DNA of 64,000 bases. It comes from Afifellaceae bacterium. Lineage in GTDB: Bacteria; Pseudomonadota; Alphaproteobacteria; Rhizobiales; Afifellaceae. Where the stretch lies: the NCBI GenBank assembly GCA_028281235.1, contig JANQKG010000025.1, positions 1 through 64,000 of the forward strand, read 5' to 3'. The notes beneath the pieces are model-generated. The model did not search any database. It had not been told where the DNA came from and was given only the letters and a program-made list of their open reading frames with translations. Shown in pieces: positions 9,200-17,402 of this stretch. The position numbers were made by a program, and so were the translations under genes. The number at the start of each line of letters is the position of its first letter. Position 1 is the stretch's first letter.

Positions 9200-9702
9200 T
9201 AGAGGCCTCCCTGGTCGATCGTGTGTTGCAGAAGAAAACAGGCCGCGCCGGGCAGCTTCAACGCCTCCGATGCGGCGATCCGTTCGGCCGTGTAATGCCC
9301 GGCCGCGTCAAGGCAGTTGATGGTGCCGAGAAACCGGCCGGCAACGACGATGGGGACATTGATGACGGATTCGCAGCCGAGCGAGCGGATCAGCTCGTAA
9401 TCGGGAAACACGTCGGCGATCGCTTCGATCGTGTTGGCGGCGAATGTCCGGCCTTCGCCGATGACCTGCCGTGTCCAACCGTTCTCCTCCACCTGCTTGC
9501 GGCCGGAGACCGGATAGGCGTCAGGCATGTTGGAGAAGGTGCGGCGAGCCTCGTGCGTTGCCATGTCAAAGGTCATCAACGTGAACAATCTGTGGCCGAT
9601 GATTGTACGCGAGAGATCGCAGAGCGCCTCGAATGCGGCCTCTGGCTGGCCGTCGGGTGCGGCGAGTGCTGCCGCCATGCCGGAGAGGTTGCCGTCAGCC
9701 AT
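9199..9702 (-). CDS. GAF domain protein
   Basis: A 167-residue single GAF-domain protein. SRTIIGHRLFTLMTFDMATHEARRTFSNMP opens the fold, and GCESVINVPIVVAGRFLGTINCLDAAGHYT is the typical closing strand pair. GAF domains bind small ligands. No output domain is attached, so it may be a ligand sensor or a small-molecule binding accessory for this operon. The ATG at 9702 is chosen over a longer frame because it overlaps the upstream ATPase gene by only 8 bases. It overlaps hyuA by one base, which ties it to the hydantoinase step. Specific function unknown. Confidence 0.8.
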   Translation of the reverse strand: MADGNLSGMAAALAAPDGQPEAAFEALCDLSRTIIGHRLFTLMTFDMATHEARRTFSNMPDAYPVSGRKQVEENGWTRQVIGEGRTFAANTIEAIADVFPDYELIRSLGCESVINVPIVVAGRFLGTINCLDAAGHYTAERIAASEALKLPGAACFLLQHTIDQGGL

Positions 9703-10501
9703 GATCGATTCCCGCAAGTTGCTCGCGCAGCCGCACTTCGTCGTTGCCGACGACCGGAACGGCGGAGATGAGGCTGCGCGTATATTCAGCCGAGGGCTCG
9801 GCGAAGAGCCGTTCGGGCGTGTCCAACTCCACAAGCTTGCCTTTCTCGAAGACGGCGACGCGGTCGGCGATGTTGCGCACCACCGCTAGATCGTGGGTTA
9901 TGAAGATGTAGGTCAGGCCGCGTTGCGTGCGCAGCTGCTGCAGCAGCTTCAGGATGCGCGCCTGCACCAGCACGTCGAGTGCGGAGGTCGGCTCATCGAG
10001 TACGACGAGCTCCGACTCACAGGCCAGCGCCCGGGCGATGGCGACACGCTGTCGCTGGCCTCCGGAAAGTGCGGCTGGTGAGCGCTTGGCGAAATCGGCG
10101 GGGAGGCCGACCTCCTCCAACAGTGCACCAATGCGCTCGCGGCGGTCTGCGGCCGCGCCGATCTTGTGGACGTCGAGCGGAAGGTGAAGCGATGCGCCGA
10201 TGGAGCGCTTGGGGTTGAGCGAGGAAAGCGGGTTTTGCTGGACGAGTTGGATGGCACGGCGATGCGACAGGTCACGCCTGGCCGGCAATTGCGCCCCGCG
10301 ATAGGTGAGCGTGCCGTCGGAAGGAGGATAGATGCCGAGCACCATGTTAGCGATGGTGCTTTTCCCCGATCCGGACTCGCCGACGATGGCCAGGCATTCG
10401 CCTTCGGCAACGTCGAAGGATACGTCCTGAACGGCTCGGATTTCGTGGCTGCCGAGGCGGAAGGTCTTCGAGACATGGCTGACGGAGAGGAGCGGGCTCA
10501 T
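9695..10501 (-). CDS. Oligopeptide/dipeptide ABC transporter ATP-binding protein (DppF-like)
   Basis: A 268-residue ATPase of the dipeptide/oligopeptide/nickel class. Walker A is GESGSGKSTIAN (residues about 38-48), the signature is LSGGQRQRVAIARAL and Walker B is LVVLDEPTSALD, followed by ITHDLAVVRNIADRVAVFEKGKLVE. It is shorter than usual and lacks most of the C-terminal oligopeptide-transport extension and its cysteine motif. It overlaps the DppD gene by 4 bases (ATGA). It powers the importer encoded by the next four genes upstream. Confidence 0.93.
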   Translation of the reverse strand: MSPLLSVSHVSKTFRLGSHEIRAVQDVSFDVAEGECLAIVGESGSGKSTIANMVLGIYPPSDGTLTYRGAQLPARRDLSHRRAIQLVQQNPLSSLNPKRSIGASLHLPLDVHKIGAAADRRERIGALLEEVGLPADFAKRSPAALSGGQRQRVAIARALACESELVVLDEPTSALDVLVQARILKLLQQLRTQRGLTYIFITHDLAVVRNIADRVAVFEKGKLVELDTPERLFAEPSAEYTRSLISAVPVVGNDEVRLREQLAGIDHG

Positions 10502-11376
10502 GCGACCGCCTGCCTGTCATGGTCGACCATCGGCTCGGCGAAGGCCTCCGACGCTTCCTCCACATCGGCGACGCCGCCGCCGGTGATCTTCGGCACCGCG
10601 GCCATCAAGGCGCGGGTATAGGGGTGGCCGGGATTGCCAAAGAGCGATTGTGTGCGCCCCTTCTCCACGATGCGGCCCTTGTAGATGACGTAGACCCGGT
10701 CGGCGAACTCGCGCACGACGCCGAGATTGTGGGAGATGAACAGCACCGACGTTCCGTGCTCGGCGACCAGATCGTGCATCAGCGTCAGCGTTTGCGCCTG
10801 CACAGTGACATCGAGCGCAGTGCCGGGCTCATCGGCGATCAGCAGCGACGGTTCGTTGGCGAGCGCCATGGCGATCATCACACGCTGGTTCATGCCGCCA
10901 GAGAGCTGGAAGGGATAGGAATCGAGCACGCGGTCCGGCTCGGTGATTGAGACGTCGCGCAGCATCTTGGCGGCCATGGCGCGCGATTCCGCCGCGCCGA
11001 GCGAGGGAAGCGCGCGTTTTTGCACTTCATGGAACTGCGTGGCGATGGTGTAGACCGGGTTCAGCGACGAGGTCGGGTCCTGGAAGATCATCGACATCTT
11101 CGTGCCGCGCAAATCGTGGCGAGCCGCAGCGGAGAGCGTGCTCAGATCGGTTCCCTCAAAGAGCAACTCGCCGGTCACGCGGGCGCTGCGAAGCTCCTGC
11201 AACAGGCCGAGCACGATGCGAGCGGTCACCGATTTGCCGGAGCCGGACTCGCCGACGAGCGCCACCCGCTCGCCGCGCTCAATATGCAGCGAGATGCCGT
11301 GCAGCACTTCAACGGTGCCGACATAGCCCTTGAAGGAGAGATAAAGGTCGCGGATGTCGAGGGTGGCGACGCTCAT
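10498..11376 (-). CDS. Oligopeptide/dipeptide ABC transporter ATP-binding protein (DppD-like)
   Basis: A 292-residue ATPase, the DppD partner of the preceding DppF-like subunit. Visible motifs are Walker A GESGSGKSVTAR, signature LSGGMNQRVMIAMAL, Walker B LLIADEPGTALD and SHNLGVVREFADRVYVIYKGRIVEKG. The C-terminal extension carries FGNPGHPYTRALMAAVPKI, the hallmark of the peptide-type ATPases. The ATG at 11376 (MSVATLDIRDL) is used; a longer frame would run far into the permease gene. It overlaps the upstream permease by 4 bases. Confidence 0.94.
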   Translation of the reverse strand: MSVATLDIRDLYLSFKGYVGTVEVLHGISLHIERGERVALVGESGSGKSVTARIVLGLLQELRSARVTGELLFEGTDLSTLSAAARHDLRGTKMSMIFQDPTSSLNPVYTIATQFHEVQKRALPSLGAAESRAMAAKMLRDVSITEPDRVLDSYPFQLSGGMNQRVMIAMALANEPSLLIADEPGTALDVTVQAQTLTLMHDLVAEHGTSVLFISHNLGVVREFADRVYVIYKGRIVEKGRTQSLFGNPGHPYTRALMAAVPKITGGGVADVEEASEAFAEPMVDHDRQAVA

Positions 11377-12206
11377 TGATCCGCTCCCAGAATTTCGCGA
11401 AGCGCATCGCCGACCAGGTTGAAGCCGAAGACGGCGGCCAGGATAGCGAGCCCCGGAAACACCGTCAGCCACCAGGAATCAGGCAAATATTTCGCGCCGT
11501 CGGCGACCATGGAGCCGAGGTCGGGTGTCGGCGGCTGCACGCCGAGGCCAAGGAACGACAAGGAGGACGCGATGATGATGACGAAGCCGAGGTCGAGCGT
11601 CATCTTGGTGATGATCGCAGGCACGCAATTGGGCAGGATTTCGCGGAAGATGACGTGGAGCCTGGAGGCCCCGATGACCTCCGCGGCCAGGACATAGCCT
11701 TCCTCCTTCTCCGCGCGGGTGATGTTGTAGACGAGGCGCGTATACCAGGGCCACCACATGGCGGTGACGGCCATCATGCCGTTGAGCAATGTCGGTTCCA
11801 AAACGCCCATGATGGACATGGCGAGCACCAGAGGCGGGACCGACAGGAAGACATCGGTGAGGCGCATCAGCGCGTATTCCGTCCAGCCGCCGAGATAGCC
11901 GGCGACCAGCCCGACCGTAACGCCGATCGGCACGGCGATCGCCAGGACCACGATCCCGAGGATCAGCGAGATTCTGTAGGCGTAGACAATGCGCGAGAAC
12001 ATGTCGCGGCCGACGAGGTCGGTGCCGAAAATGTAGGGCCATTCCGGCGCCTTGTTGAAATTGGCGAAATCGACGACGGCGCCCTTGTGGTCCGGGAACG
12101 GCACGATTAAGTCGGCGAAGATCGCCGACAGCACCACGATTGTCACCAGCATGACGCCGAGCAGCGATAGCGGGTTCTGCAGCAATATGGCGATGGTGCG
12201 CCTCAT
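11373..12206 (-). CDS. ABC transporter permease (DppC-like)
   Basis: A 277-residue inner-membrane permease of the DppC/OppC type. The first helix (residues about 12-33) is followed by a periplasmic stretch FGTDLVGRDMFSRIVYAYR, a family hallmark. The EAA-type cytoplasmic loop AAEVIGASRLHVIFREILPN contacts the ATPases. The C-terminus SSLSFLGLGVQPPTPDLGSMV is also classic. The ATG at 12206 overlaps the DppB stop as ATGA. The frame can be read further upstream but is antiparallel noise over dppB. Confidence 0.94.
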   Translation of the reverse strand: MRRTIAILLQNPLSLLGVMLVTIVVLSAIFADLIVPFPDHKGAVVDFANFNKAPEWPYIFGTDLVGRDMFSRIVYAYRISLILGIVVLAIAVPIGVTVGLVAGYLGGWTEYALMRLTDVFLSVPPLVLAMSIMGVLEPTLLNGMMAVTAMWWPWYTRLVYNITRAEKEEGYVLAAEVIGASRLHVIFREILPNCVPAIITKMTLDLGFVIIIASSLSFLGLGVQPPTPDLGSMVADGAKYLPDSWWLTVFPGLAILAAVFGFNLVGDALREILGADQ

Positions 12207-13228
12207 GCCGGCCTCTGCGAATGGCGGATGCGTGGATTGATGAAGGCGATCAGGAGGTCGACGATGATGTTCATGATGAGGAACGTCGCCGAGATGATCA
12301 GCACCGTGCCGACGATGGCGTTCAGGTCCTTGCGCAGGATGACGGCGACGCCGTAGCGCGACAGGCCGGGCCACGCGAACACAGCCTCCACGAGAAATGC
12401 GTTGCCGAGCATGGCCGCGAAATCGAGGCCGATGATGGTGAGCGCCGGGATGAGCGAGGGGCGGAAGGCAAAGCGATTGGCGATGCGGCGGTCGGGAAAG
12501 CCATAGGACCTTGCCATTTCGATATAGGGCTTGTCGTAGGTCTCCACCATGTTGGCGCGGGTGAGGCGGGCCGCCTGACCGATGCCCGATACCGCAAGCG
12601 CAAAGGCCGGCAGAACGATGTGCCATGCGGCATCGCTGAAGGCGGCGACATTGCCGGCGATGAGCGTGTCGATCAGAAGGAAGCCGGTGACCGCCTCGAT
12701 GGAATAGATGTCGGAGATGCGTCCGGCGATCGGGAAGATCGGCAGGAAGAACGCGAAGAGCAGCATCAGGATCACGGCCCAGACGAAGCTCGGCGCGGAA
12801 ACACCGAGCAACGAGACAAGCCGGACCAGATTGTCGGGCCATCGTCCGCGATAGCGCGCGGAGATGATTCCCAGAGGCAGCCCGATGCCGATCATCATGA
12901 TCCCGGCGGCGAGAACCAGTTCCAGCGTAGCGGGCAGGAACTGGGCGATATCGACGATGACGGGCCGGTTCGTGTAAAGCGACACGCCGAGGTCGCCGCG
13001 CAGCAAATCGGCGACGAAGTGGCCGTATTGCACGACAATCGACTGGTCGAGGTGAAGCGCTTGCCGCAGGTTTTCAACCTGCTCCGCCGTGGCGTTCGGC
13101 CCGAGCGCGATGCGTGCGGGGTCGCCCGGAATGATCCGGGCAATTGCGAAGATCAGCATGGACACGCCGACCAGCACGATCAGCGACATGCCCAGCCGGT
13201 GGGCCAACAGGCGGACGACGGGCGACAT
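12203..13228 (-). CDS. ABC transporter permease (DppB-like)
   Basis: A 341-residue permease of the DppB/OppB type. The N-terminus has MLIFAIARIIPGDPARIALGPNATAEQV. A GDLGVSLYTNRPV stretch precedes the main transmembrane block. The cytoplasmic loop TRANMVETYDKPYIEMARSYGFPDRRIANR holds the EAA motif, and the C-terminus has EAVFAWPGLSRYGV. Length and topology of about six helices are normal for the family. It starts 110 bases downstream of the substrate-binding protein gene. Confidence 0.94.
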   Translation of the reverse strand: MSPVVRLLAHRLGMSLIVLVGVSMLIFAIARIIPGDPARIALGPNATAEQVENLRQALHLDQSIVVQYGHFVADLLRGDLGVSLYTNRPVIVDIAQFLPATLELVLAAGIMMIGIGLPLGIISARYRGRWPDNLVRLVSLLGVSAPSFVWAVILMLLFAFFLPIFPIAGRISDIYSIEAVTGFLLIDTLIAGNVAAFSDAAWHIVLPAFALAVSGIGQAARLTRANMVETYDKPYIEMARSYGFPDRRIANRFAFRPSLIPALTIIGLDFAAMLGNAFLVEAVFAWPGLSRYGVAVILRKDLNAIVGTVLIISATFLIMNIIVDLLIAFINPRIRHSQRPA

Positions 13229-13338
13229 GGCTCTCGGTTCTGCCCGATCAGCAGGCCGCCAGAGAAGCGGCCCGCGAGGGAGGCGGTCGTCAGGTGCTTG
13301 GTGTTGGCGCCGGACGACCGATGCTCCGGTGTTGCGAC

Positions 13339-14937
13339 CTACTCGGTCATCTCCATCAGCCGGAACGAGAAGCCCATGCCGTCAAGTCCGAAGGCTTTCT
13401 CCGGATCGGAGAGGGCGGGCACGCGGACACGGTTGCTCGCTGCGAAGACGGAGTTGCGGTCATAGCCGTAGATTGACGGTGCGATCTCCATCAGCCGGGC
13501 GTTGAGCGCGGCGTAGGCCGCCTCGCGGCCCGCATCGTCGGTCGCGGTCTTGCCGGCATCAAGATGCTTATCGACCTCGGCGTCGTTCAGATATTCCGGT
13601 GACTGCCAGGTGCCGGCCGCGGTGGAATGATACTGGCCATAAAGCAGCGTGTCGGGATCGCCAGTGACAGCCGTGACGAAGAGCTGCGAGATGTGCGGCG
13701 TGTTCTCAGGCTTGGAGACCTGCTCGGAAAACAGAGCCCACGGCAGTTTCTTGATTTCCGACTTGATGCCGAGCTCCGCGAAATTGGCCTGCATCAACAG
13801 CGCGAAACGCTCCTCAAGCGGAACCTCGGCGATCCAGGAAAGCTCCAGCGTGAAGTCGTCCGGGCTGTGCTGGCACTCGGCGAGGTGCGTCTTGGCCGCG
13901 TCCATATCGCGCGTGAGGATCGCATCGGCGGGATTGGCCCCGAACATGCCGACGGGAATGCCGCCGGTCGACGGACTTCCCTGCGAAATCTCGTCGGTGA
14001 TGGCGATCATCTTGATGGCGGCCTCGTAGTCGAAGGCTTTCGACAAAGCGAGGCGACAATTGACGTCGTCCATCGGCGGCTTGGTCGTGTTCATCTTCAC
14101 ATAGAAGGCGCCGGTGCCTGATTCCGACAGCAATTGTGCGCCGTCGGCGGCAAGCGCCTTGATCACTTCCGGCGGCAGCCATTGTGAGGATATGTCGTGC
14201 TCGCCTTGCGCGATCAATGTGCGCACGGTGGCCGCTTCCAGGCCGTAGCGCAGACGCACGGTGTCGGGTGCAGCATCGGCAACGCCGAGGAAGTAGTCCG
14301 CGTTCTTCTCCATCACGGTCTCTTCCTGCGGATTGTGCGACGTCACCTTGTAGGCGCCCGTGCCGGCTCCGTTGGCGGAGAGGTAGGCCTGACCCCAATC
14401 CTTCATGTCGCCCTCGCCATCGCCGAGATTGGCCATGACGGTTGCTTTATCGACGATGGGAAGGCGCACCAGCGACGCGACAAAGGCCGCTGAGGGCTGA
14501 GACAGGTTGAACCTGACAATGTTGGCGTCGACGGCCTCCGCACTTTCGACAATGCCGAACAGATAGGAGAGCCCCTGGCCGAGCGTCTTCATGCGGTCGA
14601 AGGAGAAGACCACGTCGTCGGCCGTCATCGTGTTGCCGGACTGGAACTTGACGTCGGTGCGCAGCGTGAAGGTGTAGCTGTTGCCGTCGCTCTCCCAGCT
14701 TTCCGCCAGATGCGGCACGTGGCCGGGGCCGCCTTGCTTGGGCAGCACCAGCGTGTCGTAGACGTTGAACATCAGGATGGAGTCGGCGTAGTCCGACGCC
14801 TTGCCCGGATCGAGTTCGCCGACGGCCACCTCATCGAGCCGCAGGACACCGCCAGCCAATGCGTCCGACGGGAGGACGGCGCTGAGCGCCGTCGCCGACA
14901 AGGCCGCCGCGGCGACTGTCGTGAAGATACTTCTCAT
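13339..14937 (-). CDS. ABC transporter substrate-binding protein, family 5
   Basis: A 532-residue periplasmic binding protein of SBP family 5 (DppA/OppA/NikA). The signal peptide is MRSIFTTVAAAALSATALSAVLPSDALA, with likely cleavage before GGVLRLDE. Core family blocks are HVPHLAESWESDGNSYTFTLR, VKFQSGNTMTADDVVFSFDRM and TGAYKVTSHNPQEE. The family binds peptides, opines, glutathione, nickel complexes and other amides, so the substrate is open. The hydantoinase genes downstream point to a cyclic or modified amino acid or peptide. Its start overlaps the regulator stop by 4 bases, so the regulator is co-transcribed. Confidence 0.92.
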   Translation of the reverse strand: MRSIFTTVAAAALSATALSAVLPSDALAGGVLRLDEVAVGELDPGKASDYADSILMFNVYDTLVLPKQGGPGHVPHLAESWESDGNSYTFTLRTDVKFQSGNTMTADDVVFSFDRMKTLGQGLSYLFGIVESAEAVDANIVRFNLSQPSAAFVASLVRLPIVDKATVMANLGDGEGDMKDWGQAYLSANGAGTGAYKVTSHNPQEETVMEKNADYFLGVADAAPDTVRLRYGLEAATVRTLIAQGEHDISSQWLPPEVIKALAADGAQLLSESGTGAFYVKMNTTKPPMDDVNCRLALSKAFDYEAAIKMIAITDEISQGSPSTGGIPVGMFGANPADAILTRDMDAAKTHLAECQHSPDDFTLELSWIAEVPLEERFALLMQANFAELGIKSEIKKLPWALFSEQVSKPENTPHISQLFVTAVTGDPDTLLYGQYHSTAAGTWQSPEYLNDAEVDKHLDAGKTATDDAGREAAYAALNARLMEIAPSIYGYDRNSVFAASNRVRVPALSDPEKAFGLDGMGFSFRLMEMTE

Positions 14938-15602
14938 AGCTCAACTCCCTGTTTGATATTTGCCGGTAACTTCGGTGAATCGGCCGCATCGCGTTGCCGC
15001 GTGCGGTTGGTCTCGTCCTCGCCGAACACATCCATCGTGCCTGCCCACAAAATGGTCGCCGGTCGGTCGGAATGGTTCCAGGTGGAATGGATCTTGGTTG
15101 AGGGGAAGTGGATGGAATCGCCAGCCTGCAGGACGGAGCGCTCTCCATCGACCTCAACGGTCACCGCGCCTTCAAGCACGAACATCATCTCTTCGCCGTC
15201 ATGAGCGATGGGCTCGCTGCGATGGCCGGGGGGTTCGTGGATGATGACGCTGCGCAGGACGCTTCCCGGAAACGAGGAGGAGATGCGCTCATACGCGAGC
15301 GCGCTTTCGCTGATGGCATAGACCGGCCGTTCGTTGCGGCGCGTCTGTGGAACGCGGGCCGGCGGCTGCACCAGGAACTCGGAGACATGAAGGCCGAGCA
15401 CGCGAGACACGGAGACCAGCGACGACAGCGAAGGCGCCGTGATCCCGCGCTCGATCTGGGAGATGAAGCCGACCGACAACCCGGCCTGGTCGGCGACCTG
15501 CTGCATCGTCAGCCCGATGTCCTTGCGCCGCGAACGCAGGCGCTCGCCCAGGAGATGCATTTCACGCGTGTCATCCACGGGTGCGGACTGGCCCAACGAC
15601 AC
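14934..15602 (-). CDS. XRE family regulator with C-terminal cupin domain
   Basis: A 222-residue two-domain regulator. The N-terminal HTH lies at residues about 18-72 (LGERLRSRRKDIGLTMQQVADQ, then AGLSVGFISQIERGITAPS). The C-terminal cupin at about 110-190 (HDGEEMMFVLEGAVTVEVDGE and AGDSIHFPSTKIHSTWNHSD) probably senses the substrate. PuuR-type regulators share this layout. GTG at 15602 gives the full HTH lead; AAGG lies 8 bases upstream. It is the first gene of the hyu operon. Two TTTTAG-N5-CTAAAA palindromes lie in its upstream region, so it very likely autoregulates the operon. Confidence 0.93.
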   Translation of the reverse strand: MSLGQSAPVDDTREMHLLGERLRSRRKDIGLTMQQVADQAGLSVGFISQIERGITAPSLSSLVSVSRVLGLHVSEFLVQPPARVPQTRRNERPVYAISESALAYERISSSFPGSVLRSVIIHEPPGHRSEPIAHDGEEMMFVLEGAVTVEVDGERSVLQAGDSIHFPSTKIHSTWNHSDRPATILWAGTMDVFGEDETNRTRQRDAADSPKLPANIKQGVEL

Positions 15603-15616
15603 CTCACATGCCTTGA

Positions 15617-15633
15617 TTTTAGTACTGCTAAAA
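15617..15633. promoter_or_regulatory. Putative operator O1 of the XRE-cupin regulator
   Basis: An inverted repeat TTTTAG-N5-CTAAAA, 15 bases upstream of the regulator start. It abuts a possible -10 region on the minus strand. It matches the core of the second palindrome 50 bases further upstream. Binding by the encoded XRE-cupin protein is inferred from position and pairing. Confidence 0.7.
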
Positions 15634-15661
15634 CAGTGCGTTGACGCGTAGGGAAAGTCAA
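15633..15661 (-). promoter_or_regulatory. Possible promoter of the hyu operon
   Basis: On the minus strand TTGACT (15661-15656) is followed after 17 bases by CACTGT (15638-15633), a fair -35 and a weak -10. The pair lies exactly between the two palindromes, as expected for an operator-controlled promoter. The -10 match is poor, so the call is tentative. Confidence 0.4.
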
Positions 15662-15665
15662 CGAC

Positions 15666-15684
15666 GTTTTAGCTCAGCTAAAAC
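15666..15684. promoter_or_regulatory. Putative operator O2 of the XRE-cupin regulator
   Basis: A perfect 9-base inverted repeat, GTTTTAGCT and AGCTAAAAC around a single central C. It shares the TTTTAG-N5-CTAAAA core with the site at 15617-15633, and the two cores are 50 bases apart. It sits just upstream of the candidate -35 box. Confidence 0.78.
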
Positions 15685-15738
15685 CATGCCAAGTGCCGGC
15701 AAATGCCCGGTAGCGCCGCACAGAAAGGCGCCGCTTGT

Positions 15739-16518
15739 TTAGCGCTCCGTCGCGGCGGGCATATTGCCGAAGCCCAGGAGTTTCTGGCCGGAATCGATCA
15801 CGAGGGTATGGCCCGTGACGTGCCGCGCGCCGATCAAGTAATGAACGCCGGCGACGATATCGTCCGTGCTGAGCCCCTCGCCGAGCGGCGTGAGCTGCTG
15901 GCGGCGTTGGAACGTCTCTTCGCTCTGCCCGCTCGGCAGGACAAGCCCCGGCGCGATCGCATTGACGGTGATCCGCTTGGGCGCAAGCGATGAGGCGGCG
16001 AGCCTTGTCGCACCTTCCAGCCCGAACTTGCCGCAGAAATAGCTGAAGCGTTCCGGCGACGCGGAGGCCATCTGCGTGTCGAGCAGGTTGATGATGGCGG
16101 CGGGTGCGGGGAGGGGATCTTGGCGCGCGAGGGCCTGCATCAGGAAGATTGGTGCTGCGAGGTTCACTTTGATCAATCGCGACCAGCTCTCGGTGTTAAG
16201 GTCGTGAAGATTGTCCTTGTCGAACAAGGACGCGGAGTTGATGAGAACGTTGACCGGCCCAAGCGCGTCGCGCGCACGCTCAATCAGGCCGCCGCTCGTC
16301 TCCGCCATGGTGAGATCGCAGCGCAGGGTCGCCGCACGCCGACCCAGATCGGCGATTTCCTGAGCGGTTTCATCGGCGCCCTTTGCCGAGCTGTTGTAGT
16401 GCACCGCCACGTCATAGCCCTGCGCGGCGAGCCCGACAGCAATGGCGCGCCCGACGCGTTGCCCCGCGCCGGTCACCAGCGCCACGCCGGCGCGGTCGTT
16501 ACTTGGCGGGTTGGTCAT
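15739..16518 (-). CDS. Pteridine-reductase-like SDR oxidoreductase
   Basis: A 259-residue short-chain dehydrogenase. The nucleotide loop reads VTGAGQRVGRAIA, matching the TGxxxRxG form typical of pteridine reductases PTR1/FolM rather than TGxxxGxG. Further motifs are LINSAS in the place of NNAS, and the catalytic Y-x3-K in FSYFCGKFGLEGATR. The protein ends with the usual SDR C-terminus near LVIDSGQKLLG. The ATG at 16518 overlaps the folP-like stop (TGATG). As fourth gene of the folate operon it probably reduces a dihydropterin or dihydrofolate, compensating for or complementing FolA. Substrate inferred from motif and context. Confidence 0.82.
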   Translation of the reverse strand: MTNPPSNDRAGVALVTGAGQRVGRAIAVGLAAQGYDVAVHYNSSAKGADETAQEIADLGRRAATLRCDLTMAETSGGLIERARDALGPVNVLINSASLFDKDNLHDLNTESWSRLIKVNLAAPIFLMQALARQDPLPAPAAIINLLDTQMASASPERFSYFCGKFGLEGATRLAASSLAPKRITVNAIAPGLVLPSGQSEETFQRRQQLTPLGEGLSTDDIVAGVHYLIGARHVTGHTLVIDSGQKLLGFGNMPAATER

Positions 16519-17402
16519 CAACACATCTCAAGCAGGTTGAGCACGGGCTGGACGCGCGCCGCCTCGTGGCTGCGAAGCAGGTTTGCTTTAGCGAGCAAAG
16601 CAAGCGTCGCCATTGCGGTCTCCGCACATCGCACCTCGTCCTGGAACAGATAGACCGACGAGGGCATGGTGACACAGACCGGCCAGCCGAGCACACGGAA
16701 CCGGAAGGATTGCAGCAAACTCTCGGTCTGATAGCGCACGCGCTTCGGCCCGTCGGGGAGATTGAGCGCGAAGCCGAATCCGGGGTCGACCCAGATGCGT
16801 TCAATGCCCGCATCCGTCGCCATGGCGAGCCGATCGCGGAAGAACGTCATCTGCCGGTCGATGATGATCTCGGCGCCGGGAAGCTCATCAGTGGAGCGCG
16901 CCGTCTCACCGGGCGTGTAGCAGAGGATCAGCCCGGCCTCATGCCGCGCTATGGTTTCGTAGAACGCCGGGTCGTCGATGCGTCCCGTGACATTGATGAT
17001 GGCGGCCCCGGCCGCAAGCGCGGCAGCGGCGACGGGCGCATGATAGGTCTCGGCGGAGACGATAATCCCGTCATCGGCCAGCGCCTTCACAACCGGGACA
17101 AGTGTTGCGATCTGCCGGTCAATGTCGACCCGGTCGGCGGCCTCGCCGGTCGATTCAGCGCCGACATCGATAATCGCGGCACCTTCGATCGTCATCCGCC
17201 GGCCGCGATAGAGGGCGGAATCGACATTGTGGCAGATGCTCTCACGATAGGAGGAATCGCGTGAGAGATTGATGACGCCGAGCTGATAGGGCTTGTCGTC
17301 GAAGCGTCGGCCGAAACGGGGAAAAGCGAAGCTCTTCACGGGGTGGCGAAGGGCGTCCTGATGCGCCGTCCACAGCGGCAACAATCGATCCGGCGTGATC
17401 AT
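16518..17402 (-). CDS. Divergent dihydropteroate synthase-like protein
   Basis: A 294-residue TIM-barrel protein of the FolP family. Retained DHPS features are the first-strand N45 and D49 (GVINLSRDSS), EST at 83-85 (DVGAESTGEA), N137 (IINVTG), D206 (VDPGFGF) and R277/H279 (LLRSHEAAR). Several core residues are missing. The loop Arg-Pro of GGESTRPG is replaced by GEA, the Asp of VDT is E119, the Asp of IIND is Val, and the pterin-binding SRK lysine near residue 248 is absent (TMPSSVY). It overlaps folK by 4 bases and the SDR by one. It may make a modified pterin conjugate, be a weak DHPS, or have lost catalysis. Whether a canonical folP exists elsewhere cannot be seen here. Confidence 0.78.
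   Translation of the reverse strand: MITPDRLLPLWTAHQDALRHPVKSFAFPRFGRRFDDKPYQLGVINLSRDSSYRESICHNVDSALYRGRRMTIEGAAIIDVGAESTGEAADRVDIDRQIATLVPVVKALADDGIIVSAETYHAPVAAAALAAGAAIINVTGRIDDPAFYETIARHEAGLILCYTPGETARSTDELPGAEIIIDRQMTFFRDRLAMATDAGIERIWVDPGFGFALNLPDGPKRVRYQTESLLQSFRFRVLGWPVCVTMPSSVYLFQDEVRCAETAMATLALLAKANLLRSHEAARVQPVLNLLEMC

Noticed and set aside
12206..12842. An N-terminal extension of the DppC-like permease
   Set aside because: The frame stays open upstream but overlaps dppB fully and encodes Arg/His-rich sequence; the ATGA overlap at 12206 is the natural start.
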